From contig VZQC01005910.1 in NCBI GenBank assembly GCA_009823505.1, positions 40,546 through 104,545 of the forward strand: a DNA stretch of 64,000 nt. The letters are read 5' to 3'. Both the position numbers and the translations under genes were made by a program. How positions within the stretch are numbered: the first letter of the stretch is position 1; every line of letters starts with the position of its first letter. This DNA is from Rhizomys pruinosus. Its lineage: Eukaryota > Chordata > Mammalia > Rodentia > Spalacidae. Below, piece after piece: positions 35,851 through 47,058 of this stretch. Below the pieces are notes generated by a model. It worked only from the letters and a program-made list of their open reading frames with translations, searched no databases and was not told the DNA's origin.

Positions 35851-36044
35851 ACAAAAAATATACCATTGAAAAGATCCGAACCTCTTAAGGTGAACCTATT
35901 TCCAAACCCAACATTTCCTCAGCTCTGCAAATGCATTTAGTTGGGTTGTTATCACACATAATGAGATGCAGTTTGTGAAAATCTAGTGGGAATTTTTGAT
36001 AAGCGTTGGTATCTGATTGCTGGTGTAATCAGGTGTGCAATTTT

Positions 36045-36257
36045 TTAAAATTTATTTTGTGTGTATGAGTGTACTGTCTGCATGTAGATTGGTGCACCAG
36101 TGTCGTGCAATGCCACGGAGGTCAGAAGAGGGCGCGGATTCCCCTGGAACTGGAGTTAATGACAGTTCTCAGCTGCCATGTGGGTGCTGGAGATTGAACC
36201 TGGGTTCTCTGTAAGAGCAGTCGGTGCTCTTAACCACTAGGCCATCTCTCCAGCCCC
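36045..36257 (-). mobile_element. B2 SINE with 16-bp TSD
   Basis: The perfect duplication TCAGGTGTGCAATTTT flanks it (36,029-36,044 and 36,258-36,273). The body reads GTCAGAAGAGGGCGCGGATT, where other copies have GGTGTCGG. This change improves a match to the CTCF core at 36,122-36,136. Confidence 0.96.
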
Positions 36258-36273
36258 TCAGGTGTGCAATTTT

Positions 36274-36729
36274 GCAATAAAGTAAGAAGATGCTATTGTA
36301 CTGTCAGTAGGCATGGCTTAGATAACTCAGAAGGAAGTGGCAAGGCAAACCAAAGTAGGTGGAGCTGCTACAAATGGAACAAAACCCTGAAGACAACCAT
36401 GCCTATTAGCAAACTTTCACCAACCTACTCACACATCATCCTGGTGAGAATACAGATTTGAACATTTTAAATTTCTTTGGGATCAAACCCAGGGGTTCAT
36501 GCAAGTCTAAGAATGTCTTCCACATTGAGTTCCATCCCTACCCAGGCCAATGGTTCCATCAGAAGGGAAGACCATTCAAAGAGTGAATTAGCCATAGTCT
36601 ACATTCCCCAAATTGAAATTATTTATTTTGAAAGAAAGAAAACATCATTGGTAACTCAATTATTTAAGCAAGACCAAATCCATATATGCAAAATCTATCT
36701 AAAATTTATTGTATCTTTCCAGAGTTCAT
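36274..36729. other. Unique DNA, no gene seen
   Basis: Two short frames have no features of note. Confidence 0.4.
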
Positions 36730-36745
36730 AGAAATGGTTAGATAG

Positions 36746-36991
36746 GGGCTGGAGAGATGGCCTAGCAGTTAGGAGCACCGACTGCTCTTACAGAGGACCC
36801 GGGTTCAATCCCCAGCACCCACATGGCGGCCGAGAACCGTCTGAAACTCCAATTCCAGGAGAACTCCAGTTCCAGGGGAATCTGACACCCTCTTCTGACC
36901 TCTGCGGCATTGCACGACACGGGTGCACAGACTTGCATGCAGACAGTACATTCATACACATACAGAAATAAATAAAAAAAATAAAAAAAAA
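36746..36991 (+). mobile_element. Young B2 SINE with 16-bp TSD
   Basis: Near-identical to 21,064-21,309. The perfect duplication AGAAATGGTTAGATAG lies at 36,730-36,745 and 36,992-37,007. It has the doubled AACTCCARTTCCAG block. Confidence 0.97.
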
Positions 36992-37112
36992 AGAAATGGT
37001 TAGATAGACAAATCATTCTATATAATGTCTTATCCCCAGTTCCTTCATGTTTCATTTAAGACTAATAGTGGATTTGGTTTCTACTGCTGAATTTTCTACC
37101 TTTCGAACTTCA

Positions 37113-37150
<38 letters not shown>
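37113..37150. repeat. (AT)n microsatellite
   Basis: About 18 AT units. Confidence 0.93.
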
Positions 37151-37153
<3 letters not shown>

Positions 37154-38529
37154 CACTCATCCACAAATACTAATTTATACATGAATTATTCTGGATTTTA
37201 TTTTAAATTATCTCACATCTTTTATTTCTGAATCAAGTGCAAGACCTGAAACTACAAATAGCTCCTTTGCAATATAATTCAGATCAATTCTTAAGTAACT
37301 ATACTTTAGTTGACAGTCTTAAGATCTTGGCCACTATTTTATTATTGTAATTATGGAAACTTCTTTCAAGTTTCAAACAAACAATCTAAAAACAAACCCA
37401 ACCAATGTTGCAAATTGCCTAGTTTTGTTGTTTGTTTTTACTACAGAAAGCAAGTAGAAGTTCCGAAGTCATTAACTGCCTGAAAGAACAAAATAACCAG
37501 AACCAGAAATTGTAACCAGGTCTGCTTTTGACCTTTCCAAAGGAAAGAATGTTTCTAGATCATCGTCCTTTGGGAGACTATTCATTTCAAGGTGATTATC
37601 TATTATATATCATAATATATACCCTATCATTATATATAATCAAAATTTCTTATACTCTCACTTATTCTTCTACTTTATATATCTTATATATTACTTATAT
37701 ATAATTTTGTGCATTTAAATTACAAGTTGGAGCCATGAATTTACTGATATGTGTATTAGAATCAATGCTTCATGCAACTCAGGAATCATGTTTAAGATGA
37801 CTGTTTCTTTTTCTAAGTACATGAAATCTACAGAAGAGCTGCCTGTCTCCAAAACTCTCACTCTAGAAGTCTAGCTAACTCAGACAGAGATCAATACCCC
37901 TGCCTAGATAAACTCACATAGCATAGAAGAACCCACTAAAATATTTTCTGTGTTTCTGCACACAACTTATAATAGCTAAACTTCTAGCTACGTATGTTCT
38001 TATGTTTCCACAAGATTCTTAACAGTAGTTGGGTCCACCTAGAAAGAAGAGGTTAAGATCCCTAGCAGAAAAAAAAAAAAAAAAGACCAGAAAGAGGGTA
38101 AAAGCTGTGATCTCGGGAACATAAAACTGTCAGTTATATGTAGCAGAATTCTCATGACCCCAAAGCTGAACTTTATAAATGGGTTTGGCATCAAACCCTT
38201 GCCTGGAGGAATAAAAGTAAAGAAAGAGGCCCCCTGCTCAGCTCCAACACATGCACAAATGTGCACACATGTCACATGTGGACAATACTTAATTTAGTAA
38301 TAACATGTGGAACTGGCCCACTTCACATTTCGTGACAAATCTTAATTCTACAGAGTGAAAGCAGCCTTCTTTCATTGGATTTTTGAATTGTCTAACACAG
38401 AGCTTCTGAACCAACTGCTCAGTATTCTTTTTTTATTTTACAATTTTTTTTCTTTATGCATAAATACATACATACATGCACATATCACTTGAATTGGAGG
38501 ATTTTTTTTTTTTAGTTCCTTAAAAGATG
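37151..38529. other. Unique AT-rich DNA, no gene seen
   Basis: Includes TA-rich words at 37,600-37,710 and an A-run at 38,068-38,085. Confidence 0.45.
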
Positions 38530-38840
38530 TCATGTTTTCCTTAAGGAAGTGCTCGAAATTTCCTCCTTGACAACCCCAAACAGCCATCAATCCTGCACTT
38601 TTGCTCTACATTGGGTTCTTTCCCTCCCATGGTCCCCCATAATGAAGTCCAGTAAGCATGCATCCTGTCTTGATCCCCCTGCACTGGCCTCCATGATACA
38701 GCCCAGGTAGTCCAACAATGGCGGTCTACACTCTGACGAGGCTGACATCCCCTTAGGTGTTTAGTCCACAAGCTGGGTATTTCAGTAGTCCCCAACTGGC
38801 ATTGAAGGTTTGGGGGATTCTTGGGGAGACATGAGTCCTC
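38530..38840 (-). mobile_element. L1 3' UTR fragment (antisense)
   Basis: Its reverse complement matches the segment at 55,110-55,200 (GGTGATCATGGGAAGGGAAA...CAAGGAGGAGCC). On the plus strand it begins near a T-run. It faces the L1 piece that follows, head to head. Confidence 0.65.
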
Positions 38841-38867
38841 AGTTCATATTAGGAGGTTAAAAGGCTG

Positions 38868-39765
38868 TATCTCATGTCTTTGAGGAGTGCCCAAAGCAGT
38901 GGCAGTCACAGAGTAGACACACTTAACAGTAAGAATTGGAGATAGGCCCAACAACAGTTTCTGTACAGCAAAAGAAACAGTCAGGGAAGTGAAGAGAAAA
39001 CCCACAGAGTTGGAGGAAACCTTCACTGCAGATACATCTGACAGAGCATTAACTTCCAGAATATATAAACTATTCAAAAAACAAAGAAGAAAACAAATGA
39101 CTCACTCAAAAGATGGAGTAAAGAGCTGATCAGAGACTTCACAAGTGAAGAAATAGAGATGGCTGAGAAGCATCTTAAAAAAGTCTTCAATATGGCTAAT
39201 AATTAAGGAAATGCAAAATTAAAACCACTTTAAGATACCATCTCACCCCGATAAGGTTGGCTAGGATCAAGAAAACAAATGATACCAAATGTTGGAGAGA
39301 GTGTGGGGAAAGGGGAACACTCATCCACTGCTGGTGGGAATGCAAACTTGTACAACCATTATGGAAAGCAGTATGGAGAACCCTTAAAAGACTCAAAATG
39401 AGCCTACCACCTGACCCAGCCATATCACTTCTGGGAATATATTCATCAGACTCTTCCTACCACAGAGAGACATGTACAGCCATGTTTACTGCAGCTCTCT
39501 TCACAATAGCAAAGAGCTGGAACCAACCCAAATACCTCTCAACCAACAGGTGTATAGAGAAAATGTGGTACATCTACACAATGGAGTTCTATGCAGTGGT
39601 AAAGAAAGATGACATCATGAAATTTGCAGATAAATGGATGGAACTAGAAGACTTTATGCTAAGTGAAGTAACACAGTCCCAGAAAAACAAAAGACGAATG
39701 GTATCCCTTATCTGTGGATGCTAGTACCAAGTACCTAGTTGTAAGACAAACTGAACAACATGCTC
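38868..39765 (+). mobile_element. 5'-truncated L1 (ORF2 C-terminus and start of 3' UTR)
   Basis: It matches 17,370-18,140 closely, through GGAGGAAACCTTCACTGC, AAAGATGGAGTAAAGA and the region after the ORF2 stop (GATGCTAGTACCAAGTACC). Confidence 0.9.
39257..39724 (+). pseudogene. L1 ORF2 C-terminal fragment, open to its natural stop
   Basis: This 155-codon frame carries the ORF2p Cys-rich knuckle C-x3-C-x7-H-x4-C (residues 12, 16, 24, 29 of the fragment), then the WRTLKRLKMSLPPDP and MWYIYTMEFYAVVKK blocks, and ends at the usual ORF2 stop. In a full element this part follows the RT domain and is needed for retrotransposition. Here the endonuclease and RT are missing, so it is a relic. Confidence 0.9.
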
Positions 39766-40450
39766 AGTATTATTAGATGGCGGAAGGCTGGATGCATTGG
39801 TCAGTCATTTCTGACGCTGCTTATTAAGACACTCCTTCTAGTTACTATTATAAGCTTTTCAGGATGTAAGGAGAACTACAATAGGTGAAGAACATGCTGG
39901 ACTTTGGTTAGACTTGAGCCTCAAGTCATCTAACTTACTCGATTTAAATCTGAAGTCAGTTCATGTTTTATATTTTTTCTTTCAAACTGAAAATAGTAAT
40001 GTGTAACCACTTTTATAATTCTGAGAAACAAATGGCATGTATACCCAAAATTACACCTGTTTGGAAAGCTTCACTCAATATCTGACTGACAATAAGTGGA
40101 TAGTAAGCATTTCCTAGACATAATTTCTAGGGTTGTTGTTGTTGTCAAGATGGATTATTTATTAAAATCAAAGAACTAGAAAAAAATCATTCAATATAAT
40201 CATCTTAATCTTATCCATCTCTAGTTTTTGAGCAAAAAAAAAATGGATCTCATTTTAATCCTCAGCAAGACACATCCTGTTTGGTTCTGCTAAATCCACA
40301 TGGTTAGGAATGTTGACCTATGACCTTGTTTAACCAACTACAGAGGTTTTCATCAGATGGTTTGCAGCTAATTTTCCAACATCATTGTTGCAACATATCT
40401 CACAGCTTTGACTCTACTTGATGAAATATATATATATATATACATTTTCT
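39766..40450. other. Unique DNA, no gene seen
   Basis: A short (AT)n lies at 40,428-40,442. Confidence 0.45.
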
Positions 40451-40680
40451 TTAAAATTTTTTTATTTGTGTTTGTTTTATATGCATGAATGTATTGCCTG
40501 CATGTATGTAAGTGTATTCATGTTGTACAATGTCCATGGAGGTCAGAGAATAGGGTGTCAGGTAACCTGAAACTGGAATTCCAGATTGTTGTTAGCCTCT
40601 ATGTGGGTGCTGGGAATCAAACCCAGGTCCTCTACAAGAACAGCCAGTGTACTTAACTGTTGACCAATCTCCCCAGCCCA
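40451..40680 (-). mobile_element. B2 SINE, old
   Basis: Antisense body GGAGGTCAGAGAATAGGGTG; head degraded (GACCAATCTCCCCAGCCC). Confidence 0.85.
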
Positions 40681-40912
40681 TGTATTTTCTTTTTGAGACA
40701 GGTTCTCACTGGACAGGTATATTTCCGGTTGCTGTGATAAAACACCATGACCAACAGAACTTTTAAAAGGAAGAGTTTTTAGCTTAATTTTTAGATTAAA
40801 CTACTTTAATCTCCTTATCAAAGGAATCCTCTCATTCAGCACAGGCCTTAGCTCAAACATCAATCTTCCTAATTCTCTTTTTCAATCCAAACTGTACATT
40901 CTGCGCTTCTTT

Positions 40913-41161
40913 TTTTTTGTTGTTCAAATTCTTTTATTATTGAAGTTTTGTGCATTTCATGCAACATTTCTTAGTCAAATTTAGACCCATTTCCCCTTCC
41001 ATGCCCCCCACAGCGCCAGAGCTCATGCATTCTTTTTCTCAGTCTTTTTTTAAGTTTTTCAATGTAGAAGTTGTCTGTTTCAGTCTTTGAACAGGTCTTT
41101 TTTGTTTTTGTTGTTCCCTCCAATTTGTATTGCTCCAAAAATATTTATCTCTACATGCCAC
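40913..41161 (-). mobile_element. L1 3'-end fragment inserted in the MaLR
   Basis: It starts with poly(T) and contains the antisense of the L1 terminal segment (AGCTCATGCATTCTTTTTCT). It is flanked by ACATTCTGCGCTTCTTT (40,896-40,912) and ACATTCTGCACTTCTTT (41,162-41,178), a 17-bp duplication with one change. Confidence 0.9.
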
Positions 41162-41261
41162 ACATTCTGCACTTCTTTCTGCCCTATTTGCTCTTTGCAC
41201 TGTAGATCTACATAGTACTCACCATTAATAGCCACAGCATCATTTCCATGTTAGGCTGTCT

Positions 41262-41528
41262 TTAAATACCCTCCACCAAAGCAATTTGTTCATTGCTTTT
41301 CAACTTAGCCTCAGGCAAGCTTTTTTGGCTGTGGGAAGACTCCACCTTGACTCTGAAAAAAATATCCCAATTACTTTTTAAGTCCTTATTTCCCTCTGGA
41401 ACTACAGTGTTCTCAGCACTATTTTTCTTCCAGGCTCCTACTAGAAACAACCCAATAAGTTCTGCTAATTCAAATGCTGTTCTAGCCCAAACTACTTCCA
41501 AAGTTTTCCACCATGTGCCAAAACCCAC
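41262..41528 (-). pseudogene. MaLR gag-like remnant frame
   Basis: This 88-codon frame shares FGTWWKTLE and LPEAKLKSN with the plus-strand frame at 2707. Neither has enzymatic motifs. It is a relic of the LTR element. Confidence 0.7.
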
Positions 41529-41912
41529 ATGGTCAGTTTCTTCACAGCCAATACCCTACTTCTGGTACCAAGTTCTGTACTAGTTAATTTTCTATTGTTA
41601 TGAGAAAAAAAATGACCAAAGGAATTTTAAAAGGAAGAATTTATTTAGCTTATAGTTCCAAAGGGGTGAGAGTCCATCATGGCAGGGAGGCTTGGAGGCA
41701 AAGGTGGCTGGAGTAGAAGAAGATAAGCTCTCCCATCTTCAAGTAGGCACAGGAAGCAGAGCATGACTGGAGACCAGGCAAGGCTTAAGAGCTCTCTTAG
41801 CTCTCCCCTGTGATATGTTTCTTCCAGCATGGCCACAGCTTCTAAGACCTCACAGGACAAAATGCTCAAATACTTGGAGCCTATGGGGGACATTCTCATT
41901 CAAACCACCACA

Positions 41913-43199
41913 GCAGGGTAGGCATCTAAGTCATGATCCTTCCACTTCAGCCTCCCTAGTGGCACAACAGCTGATCAATTATATTACACCTTTGCTGATG
42001 ATGCAGATGATCCAGAGATACAAAGATGATGGAACCTGATGTGAGAGAATATGTGACATACTGCTCATATGAACATTGGTAGTTGTGTGTTTGACTGTAT
42101 CTGAAAGACTTATTGATTTGACTCAGATTTCTATTTGAATGTTGAATATGTCCTACATATTCAGCTAAGACACAATGACTAAATTCCATGACAGTAACCA
42201 TCTTGGATAATTCCAAATAAGAAAATTGATATGCCCTAGTTTGTCACAAGCTTACCTGAAATATTAGATAGTCTCTTGACATTTGTGGATCTGGGTTTGA
42301 TACTAATAATGGCTGTTTTTGATAACCCTGAGAGACTCAAATCTTTGTCAGTATCTTATTCAGTCTACCTGACAATCCTCCTGAGAATTACTTTCTAATA
42401 CAATTTCCTGGCCAATAGAATGACATCTGTATGGTTTTCATGGTCCAGGTGGCTCATTTATCTGTAGATTTTACTAAATACTTTGCCCCCTCTTTCAAGT
42501 CACAAAAAGTCCAATTTTACTTTCATTGACTTTTTAGCTAGTGAATATTCTCTGAAGTTTGGTCTTGTTTCATATTTGATTTCATAATTAGATCACAGGA
42601 TTCATATATATGGTTTTGCATAACTATTGTCATTTGCTTATCATAAAATTGCTGCATAGTCTGTCAGGTTAGCTTTGGTATTATGATCACCTCAGCTCCA
42701 CTTTTCTCTCTGCTAGTGCCTTACCAAGGTTCAGATAGTGGGTTTTAATGCTGTAGGTTTTCAGAGCTACTAGTAAAACTCATGTTAGGAAGGTGGAGAT
42801 ATGCTGATTTCCCCCCTCTATTCTTTAATCTCATCATATTGTTTAACTGCAGTTCAGGAAGTGATTATCTTTTCAATTCTCTGGTATAAACCTTTTTTCC
42901 TCCTCTGATCCCTTTCATCTTTACTCCACAGACCCATTAATTCACTTCAGCTTTGTAAGAATGTTTTCTTATTCCCCTGTATTTTTTCTTTCTCCTTTAA
43001 TAGCAAATGAACCTCCCTGCCTTGGCTTATCTAGAGTAGATCCTTTACATGCTTAATGAATATATATCTACATACGCATACATACATAATAATTAAATAT
43101 CTAAGTGCATTGTTTTATTTGTGATTTTCATAACTCAACTCTTGTAGATATTCATTATAAAAATGTGGCATGATTTTTTTTTCAAAAGTAGGTATATTG
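41913..43199. other. Unique DNA, no gene seen
   Basis: AT-rich; a run of overlapping short frames with no motifs. Confidence 0.45.
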
Positions 43200-43290
43200 A
43201 GGCTGGAAAGATGGTGTGAGGATTATCTTCATGTACTTCTCTGCTCTTGCAGAGAACCCGAGTTGGGCAGGGCACACAAATACTATGAAG
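43200..43290 (+). mobile_element. ID/B2 head fragment
   Basis: GAGGCTGGAAAGATGGTGTG and CTGCTCTTGCAGAGAACCCG are tRNA-like head blocks; the body is missing. Confidence 0.6.
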
Positions 43291-44423
43291 CATAAAAAAA
43301 TGTCCACCTCAGTCATTACACAGCCATCTTGACAAATCTGTCAATGACTTGTTCTCTATTCAGCTGACTTAACAAATTTATGAATTTATATAATTAAGAT
43401 TAATGTTTGTGATGAAGGCTGCATAACAAGAAACAGTACCAGACAAGAGAAACCTTCTTTTGAGTCACTGGCCAGAGTAGTCCAAAAGACCCCCAAATTA
43501 CACCGGCTATTGCCACAGCCCTTGATTTCCTCCCAGAACCTGAAGGTAAGACCCTACTGCTGAAGAGAGGATATACTTCAGAGATCAGATCTTGAAAAAT
43601 GGAGCTCGATCTGACTTGGAAGCCAGCTGCTAAGGTAGAGCATCAATCAATAGTCCAACATCAGCCTTAAGACCAAAGTTCATGTCAATGACCAGCATAG
43701 CATACACCATTGGTGCAATAGTGGCACTTTTATCTTAGGGGAAATCAATGGCTAATTAATTGGACCTAAAGCCCACTCAGTGGGAGGAACCCCATGTATG
43801 GTATTGTAAACATAGCCAGGACACATCTAGAGGTGTCATAGATCTTAGAGAAATCCCCAAAGTTGATATATCCCTAGGTTAAGGTAACATATTATTAACC
43901 ACAAAAGAAGTACCCTTATATTTACAGACAAATGTCCCAGACACGACTCAGAAAATAAGCTTATTTGCACCAGATGAAAATAGTAGAGTCCCACAACTGG
44001 ACACATACAGAAATGGTCTGTGAATCGTTCATGTCTAGGTGAAACATCTACAATGCAACCTTTACACATAATCCCCAAGAATCATAGATCAAAGACCTAA
44101 GAAGGCATGAACTACCTGTTGAGTCTCCTTAAAGAAGCTCCTCCATGCAACAGGAGTCCAGGAATTCAAAAGGGACTGAATGACCAAACCATGAAGATTA
44201 GTGTTCTACAGAGTGTGAGTCCATGGACATGTTGTCTATAATCACCTTCACCCACCCAGGGCTCAGGGAGAATTGAGGAAGAGGGGGCAGAAAATTTGTA
44301 AGAGCCAAGGAGGTGGTGCAAGACCAAATGGAAAAAAAAAGACTTTAGATGCTTTCTTCATTCCTAGGAACTTAAAAATTTATCACTTTGAAAGCTGAGT
44401 AAAGCTAGAAGATTCTCCTTAAG
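43291..44423. other. No gene; possible ancient L1 3' region
   Basis: The stretch at 44,250-44,330 (CAGGGAGAATTGAGGAAGAG, TTTGTAAGAGCC) resembles 26,560-26,620. The family is uncertain. Confidence 0.3.
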
Positions 44424-44605
44424 TGGATGGAACATGGCTCAGTTAAGAACTAATACTGCTCTTGTAAAGGGATGAACTCATTTTCCAGCACTCATATCAA
44501 GAGGGTCTAACTCCAGACTTAGGGGATCCAATGACCTACTTTGTCCTCAATGTGAAATTGCACTCACAATCACATATACACAGAAACATACAGAAATATT
44601 TTATT
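44424..44605 (+). mobile_element. B2 SINE, heavily diverged
   Basis: Degraded head (GGAACATGGCTCAGTTAAGA), CTGCTCTTGTAAAGG and CCAGCACTCATATCAAGAGG blocks. Confidence 0.7.
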
Positions 44606-44795
44606 AATAGAGTACAGGAAAAAAAGTCTTTGGAGGTAGAGTGATGGGTTAGTGGTTAATAACACTTGGTACTCTTTTTTTTTTTTTTGGTCTTTTTGAG
44701 ACAGGGTCTCCCTGTAGCCCCAGCTGTCCTGGAACTCACTCTGTAGACCAGGCTGGCCTTGAACTCACAAAGATCCACCCTGCCTCTGCTTTTAG
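44525..44795. repeat. Left arm of a large inverted duplication
   Basis: The ~265-bp arm is nearly identical to the reverse complement of 45,142-45,406. It includes the end of the B2, the GGAGGTAGAGTGATGGGTTA spacer and an antisense B1. Confidence 0.88.
44687..44795 (-). mobile_element. B1 SINE (in the left arm)
   Basis: Antisense B1 from TTTTTTGGTCTTTTTGAGAC to ATCCACCCTGCCTCTGC; the 5' part of the SINE is missing. Confidence 0.9.
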
Positions 44796-45096
44796 TTATA
44801 TGTAGCGTTTTCCTCCTGTTCATCTTTATTTAGACTTTAAATCACAGCCCAAAGTACTGAACATGGGAGATTTTTTTCCATTTTCTGGGAGACAGAATGA
44901 AATGGAGGGTGTTATAGGGGGTGCAATTGAGGAAGTCATGCAAATATGATTAAGATGTTTTGTATGAAATTCACAAAAGTTCAATGAAAACATACATAAA
45001 AAAGAACAGCGAGGTCCTCAGAACTAGAGTTACAGATGGTTTTGGCATGCTTGCTGTGTTGCTGTACTCAAATCTGGTCCTCATAAAAGTACCGAA

Positions 45097-45258
45097 GTGG
45101 TCAGGTGTGGTGGCCTCACACCTTTTTCCTAGCACTTGGGAAGCAAGAGGCAGGGTGAGATCTTGTGTGAGTTAAGGCCAGCCTGGTCTACAGAGTGAGG
45201 TTCCAGGACAGCTGGGGCTACAGGGAGACCCGGTCCTCAAAAGACCAAAAAAAAAAAA
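45097..45258 (+). mobile_element. B1 SINE (in the right arm)
   Basis: Plus-strand B1 with several odd one-base insertions (AAGCAAGAGGCAGGGTGAGA) that look like read errors. Confidence 0.85.
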
Positions 45259-45406
45259 AGAGTACCAAGTGTATACCTCACTAACCCATCACTCTACCTC
45301 CAAAGTACTTTTTTTCCTGTACTCTATTAATAAAATTTTCTGTATGTTTCTGTGTATATATGTGATTGTGAGTGGCAATTTCACATGAGGACAAAGTAGT
45401 CCATTG
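45142..45406. repeat. Right arm of the inverted duplication, ending at an N
   Basis: Reverse complement of 44,525-44,795 with scattered single-base indels. The match stops exactly where the N at 45,407 occurs. Confidence 0.88.
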
Positions 45407-45434
45407 NTATATATATATATATATATATATATAT
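45407..45434. repeat. Single N and (TA)n
   Basis: An undetermined base is followed by about 13 TA units; likely an assembly join. Confidence 0.9.
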
Positions 45435-45481
45435 GCATGTGTGTGTGTACATGTATAGAGAGATATGTGAATAGAGAGAGC

Positions 45482-45531
45482 ATGAGAAACTCACAGAGAG
45501 AGAAAGGGAGAGGGAGAGAGAGAGAGAGAGA
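45482..45531. repeat. (GA)n-rich microsatellite
   Basis: GA units with interruptions. Confidence 0.88.
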
Positions 45532-45539
45532 ATAACCTT

Positions 45540-46061
45540 GGGGCTCCTGCACCATCTTAACAAAGAGCAATAATTGTGGATCAAGAATTAGAGAGAGCAA
45601 CAGGTTTGAAAGAAGATGCATGTATGGATGGGGTAATTTATGATAATTGTTTGTTAGGGCTATATTAGATGAAAGGTGAGAGTAATGGCTTTGTCATTGA
45701 TTAGTCCTCTCCAAGAGGTGACCTCCTTTTCCAGTTAAGGAGGAAGAAACCACTTTATAAATTAGAAGTTGATGTCACCATTACGATGGAAAGGTAGACA
45801 CAGAAGCAGAGGGCTGGGAGATTTTTTACACCTGCTGTTTCTCATTTGTGTCTATTCAATAGTCTGTATCTCAAGTGATGTGTTTGGAGCTGGCTTACAC
45901 CAGCCCCCACCAGTTTGTCTCCATTTCTCTATCTCTTTTGTTCACATTGAACACTTTCATTTTTCTACGTGTACCATCTATGTGTTTTTGTGGTACTTTC
46001 TAAGAGTCTTTGTGTATGTAGTTCACTTTGAAGGTATTTTATCTTACCAGCTGTGCTGGTA
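45540..46061. other. Unique DNA, no gene seen
   Basis: A 105-codon plus frame (45,769-46,086) runs into the following LTR and has no domain I recognise. Confidence 0.4.
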
Positions 46062-46363
46062 TTACATACTTGAACTTGGTCCCTAGTTGGTGGTGATGTT
46101 TGGGAAGATTACGGAATGTTTAGGGGATGGAGATTCACAAAGAAGCATTTCACTGGCCAATTTTAGTCTCATCTTACTTCCAGTTTTCCCTCTCTACTTT
46201 CTGCTCATTTTGAAGATGTGATTTCTCAGCTTCCATGGTGGCTGCTGCTACCATGCCTTCCCCACAATTACAGACTCATCCCTCTAGAACTGTAAGTCCA
46301 AATAAACTTTCTCTTCTGCTTTTGGTCATGATGTTTTATAATAGCAACAGAGAAGTAGCTAAT
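46062..46363 (+). mobile_element. MaLR-type solo LTR fragment
   Basis: GGTCCCTAGTTGGTGGTGAT, CTGCTCATTTTGAAGATGTG and AATAAACTTTCTCTTCTGC follow the order seen in the LTR at 2.3 kb. The 5' end is missing. Confidence 0.75.
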
Positions 46364-46475
46364 ATGCAGGTCTTGATTTGAAAGTTGATCTTATTTTTCC
46401 TAAACTTAAGCAATCTACAATGTTATCAAAACATGCATACTCAAAATGTTAATAGAATAATAATCGCCATCAGCG

Positions 46476-46679
46476 AGGCTGGAGAGATGGCCTAGCGGTT
46501 AAGAGTGCCGACTGCTCTTGCAGGGACCACATAGTGGCTGAGAACTGTCTTTAACTCCAGTTCCAGGGGAGTCTGACACCCTCTTCTGACCTCTGAGGCA
46601 TTGCATGACACGGGTGCACAGATTTACATGCAGACAGTACATTCATACACATACAAAAATAAATTAAAAATTAAAAAAA
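46476..46679 (+). mobile_element. B2 SINE lacking box B
   Basis: Head and body are near consensus but CTCTTGCAG is joined directly to GGACCACATAGTGGC, so the ~28 bases holding the GGTTCGATCC box B are missing. AATAATCGCCATCA and AATAATCGCTATCA flank it as a target-site duplication. Confidence 0.92.
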
Positions 46680-46884
46680 AATAATCGCTATCATCCCACC
46701 AGGGACTGTTTTGTTTTTCTTGTAGGTATATATCACTGTATATTATACGCATCAATATAACTCACTAATGCTTTACAGTCTTTGGTCATTTTATCAACCA
46801 CCCAAGTGACTTGTTTCTGAAATACACCTGATCATCTAAGTTTCTACATCAGTGCATATACCATTCTCTGTCTGTACATGCTTA

Positions 46885-47058
46885 TATACATGCATGAGTG
46901 TGGAAGCCAGAGGACAACTTTGGGTAGCCTTTCTCAAATTCCATCTACTATTTTTTTTTTTTTGAGACAGGGTCTCTCATTGGCCTGACACTTTCCAGTC
47001 AGGCTAACTGGTCAGCAAGACTCAGGAATCCAGCAGTCTTCTTTTCAGAACTGGGAAT
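46885..47058 (-). mobile_element. B4-type SINE
   Basis: Antisense: GAAGCCAGAGGACAACTTTG, then a T-rich link and GAGACAGGGTCTCTCATTGG. Confidence 0.65.

Larger units (their letters stand above)
40719..41912 (-). mobile_element. MaLR-type LTR element, truncated, with an L1 insert
   Basis: Read on the minus strand it runs LTR (41,912-41,579), then the CTTGGTACCAGAAGTAGGG leader, then internal gag-like sequence to 40,793, then a scrap of the 3' LTR end (40,719-40,790). The internal part matches the element at 2.7-3.2 kb. An antisense L1 3' fragment splits it at 40,913-41,161. Confidence 0.82.

Noticed and set aside
38530..39765. Single L1 with 5' inversion
   Set aside because: The inverted part corresponds to 3' UTR sequence, not to the region upstream of the sense piece.
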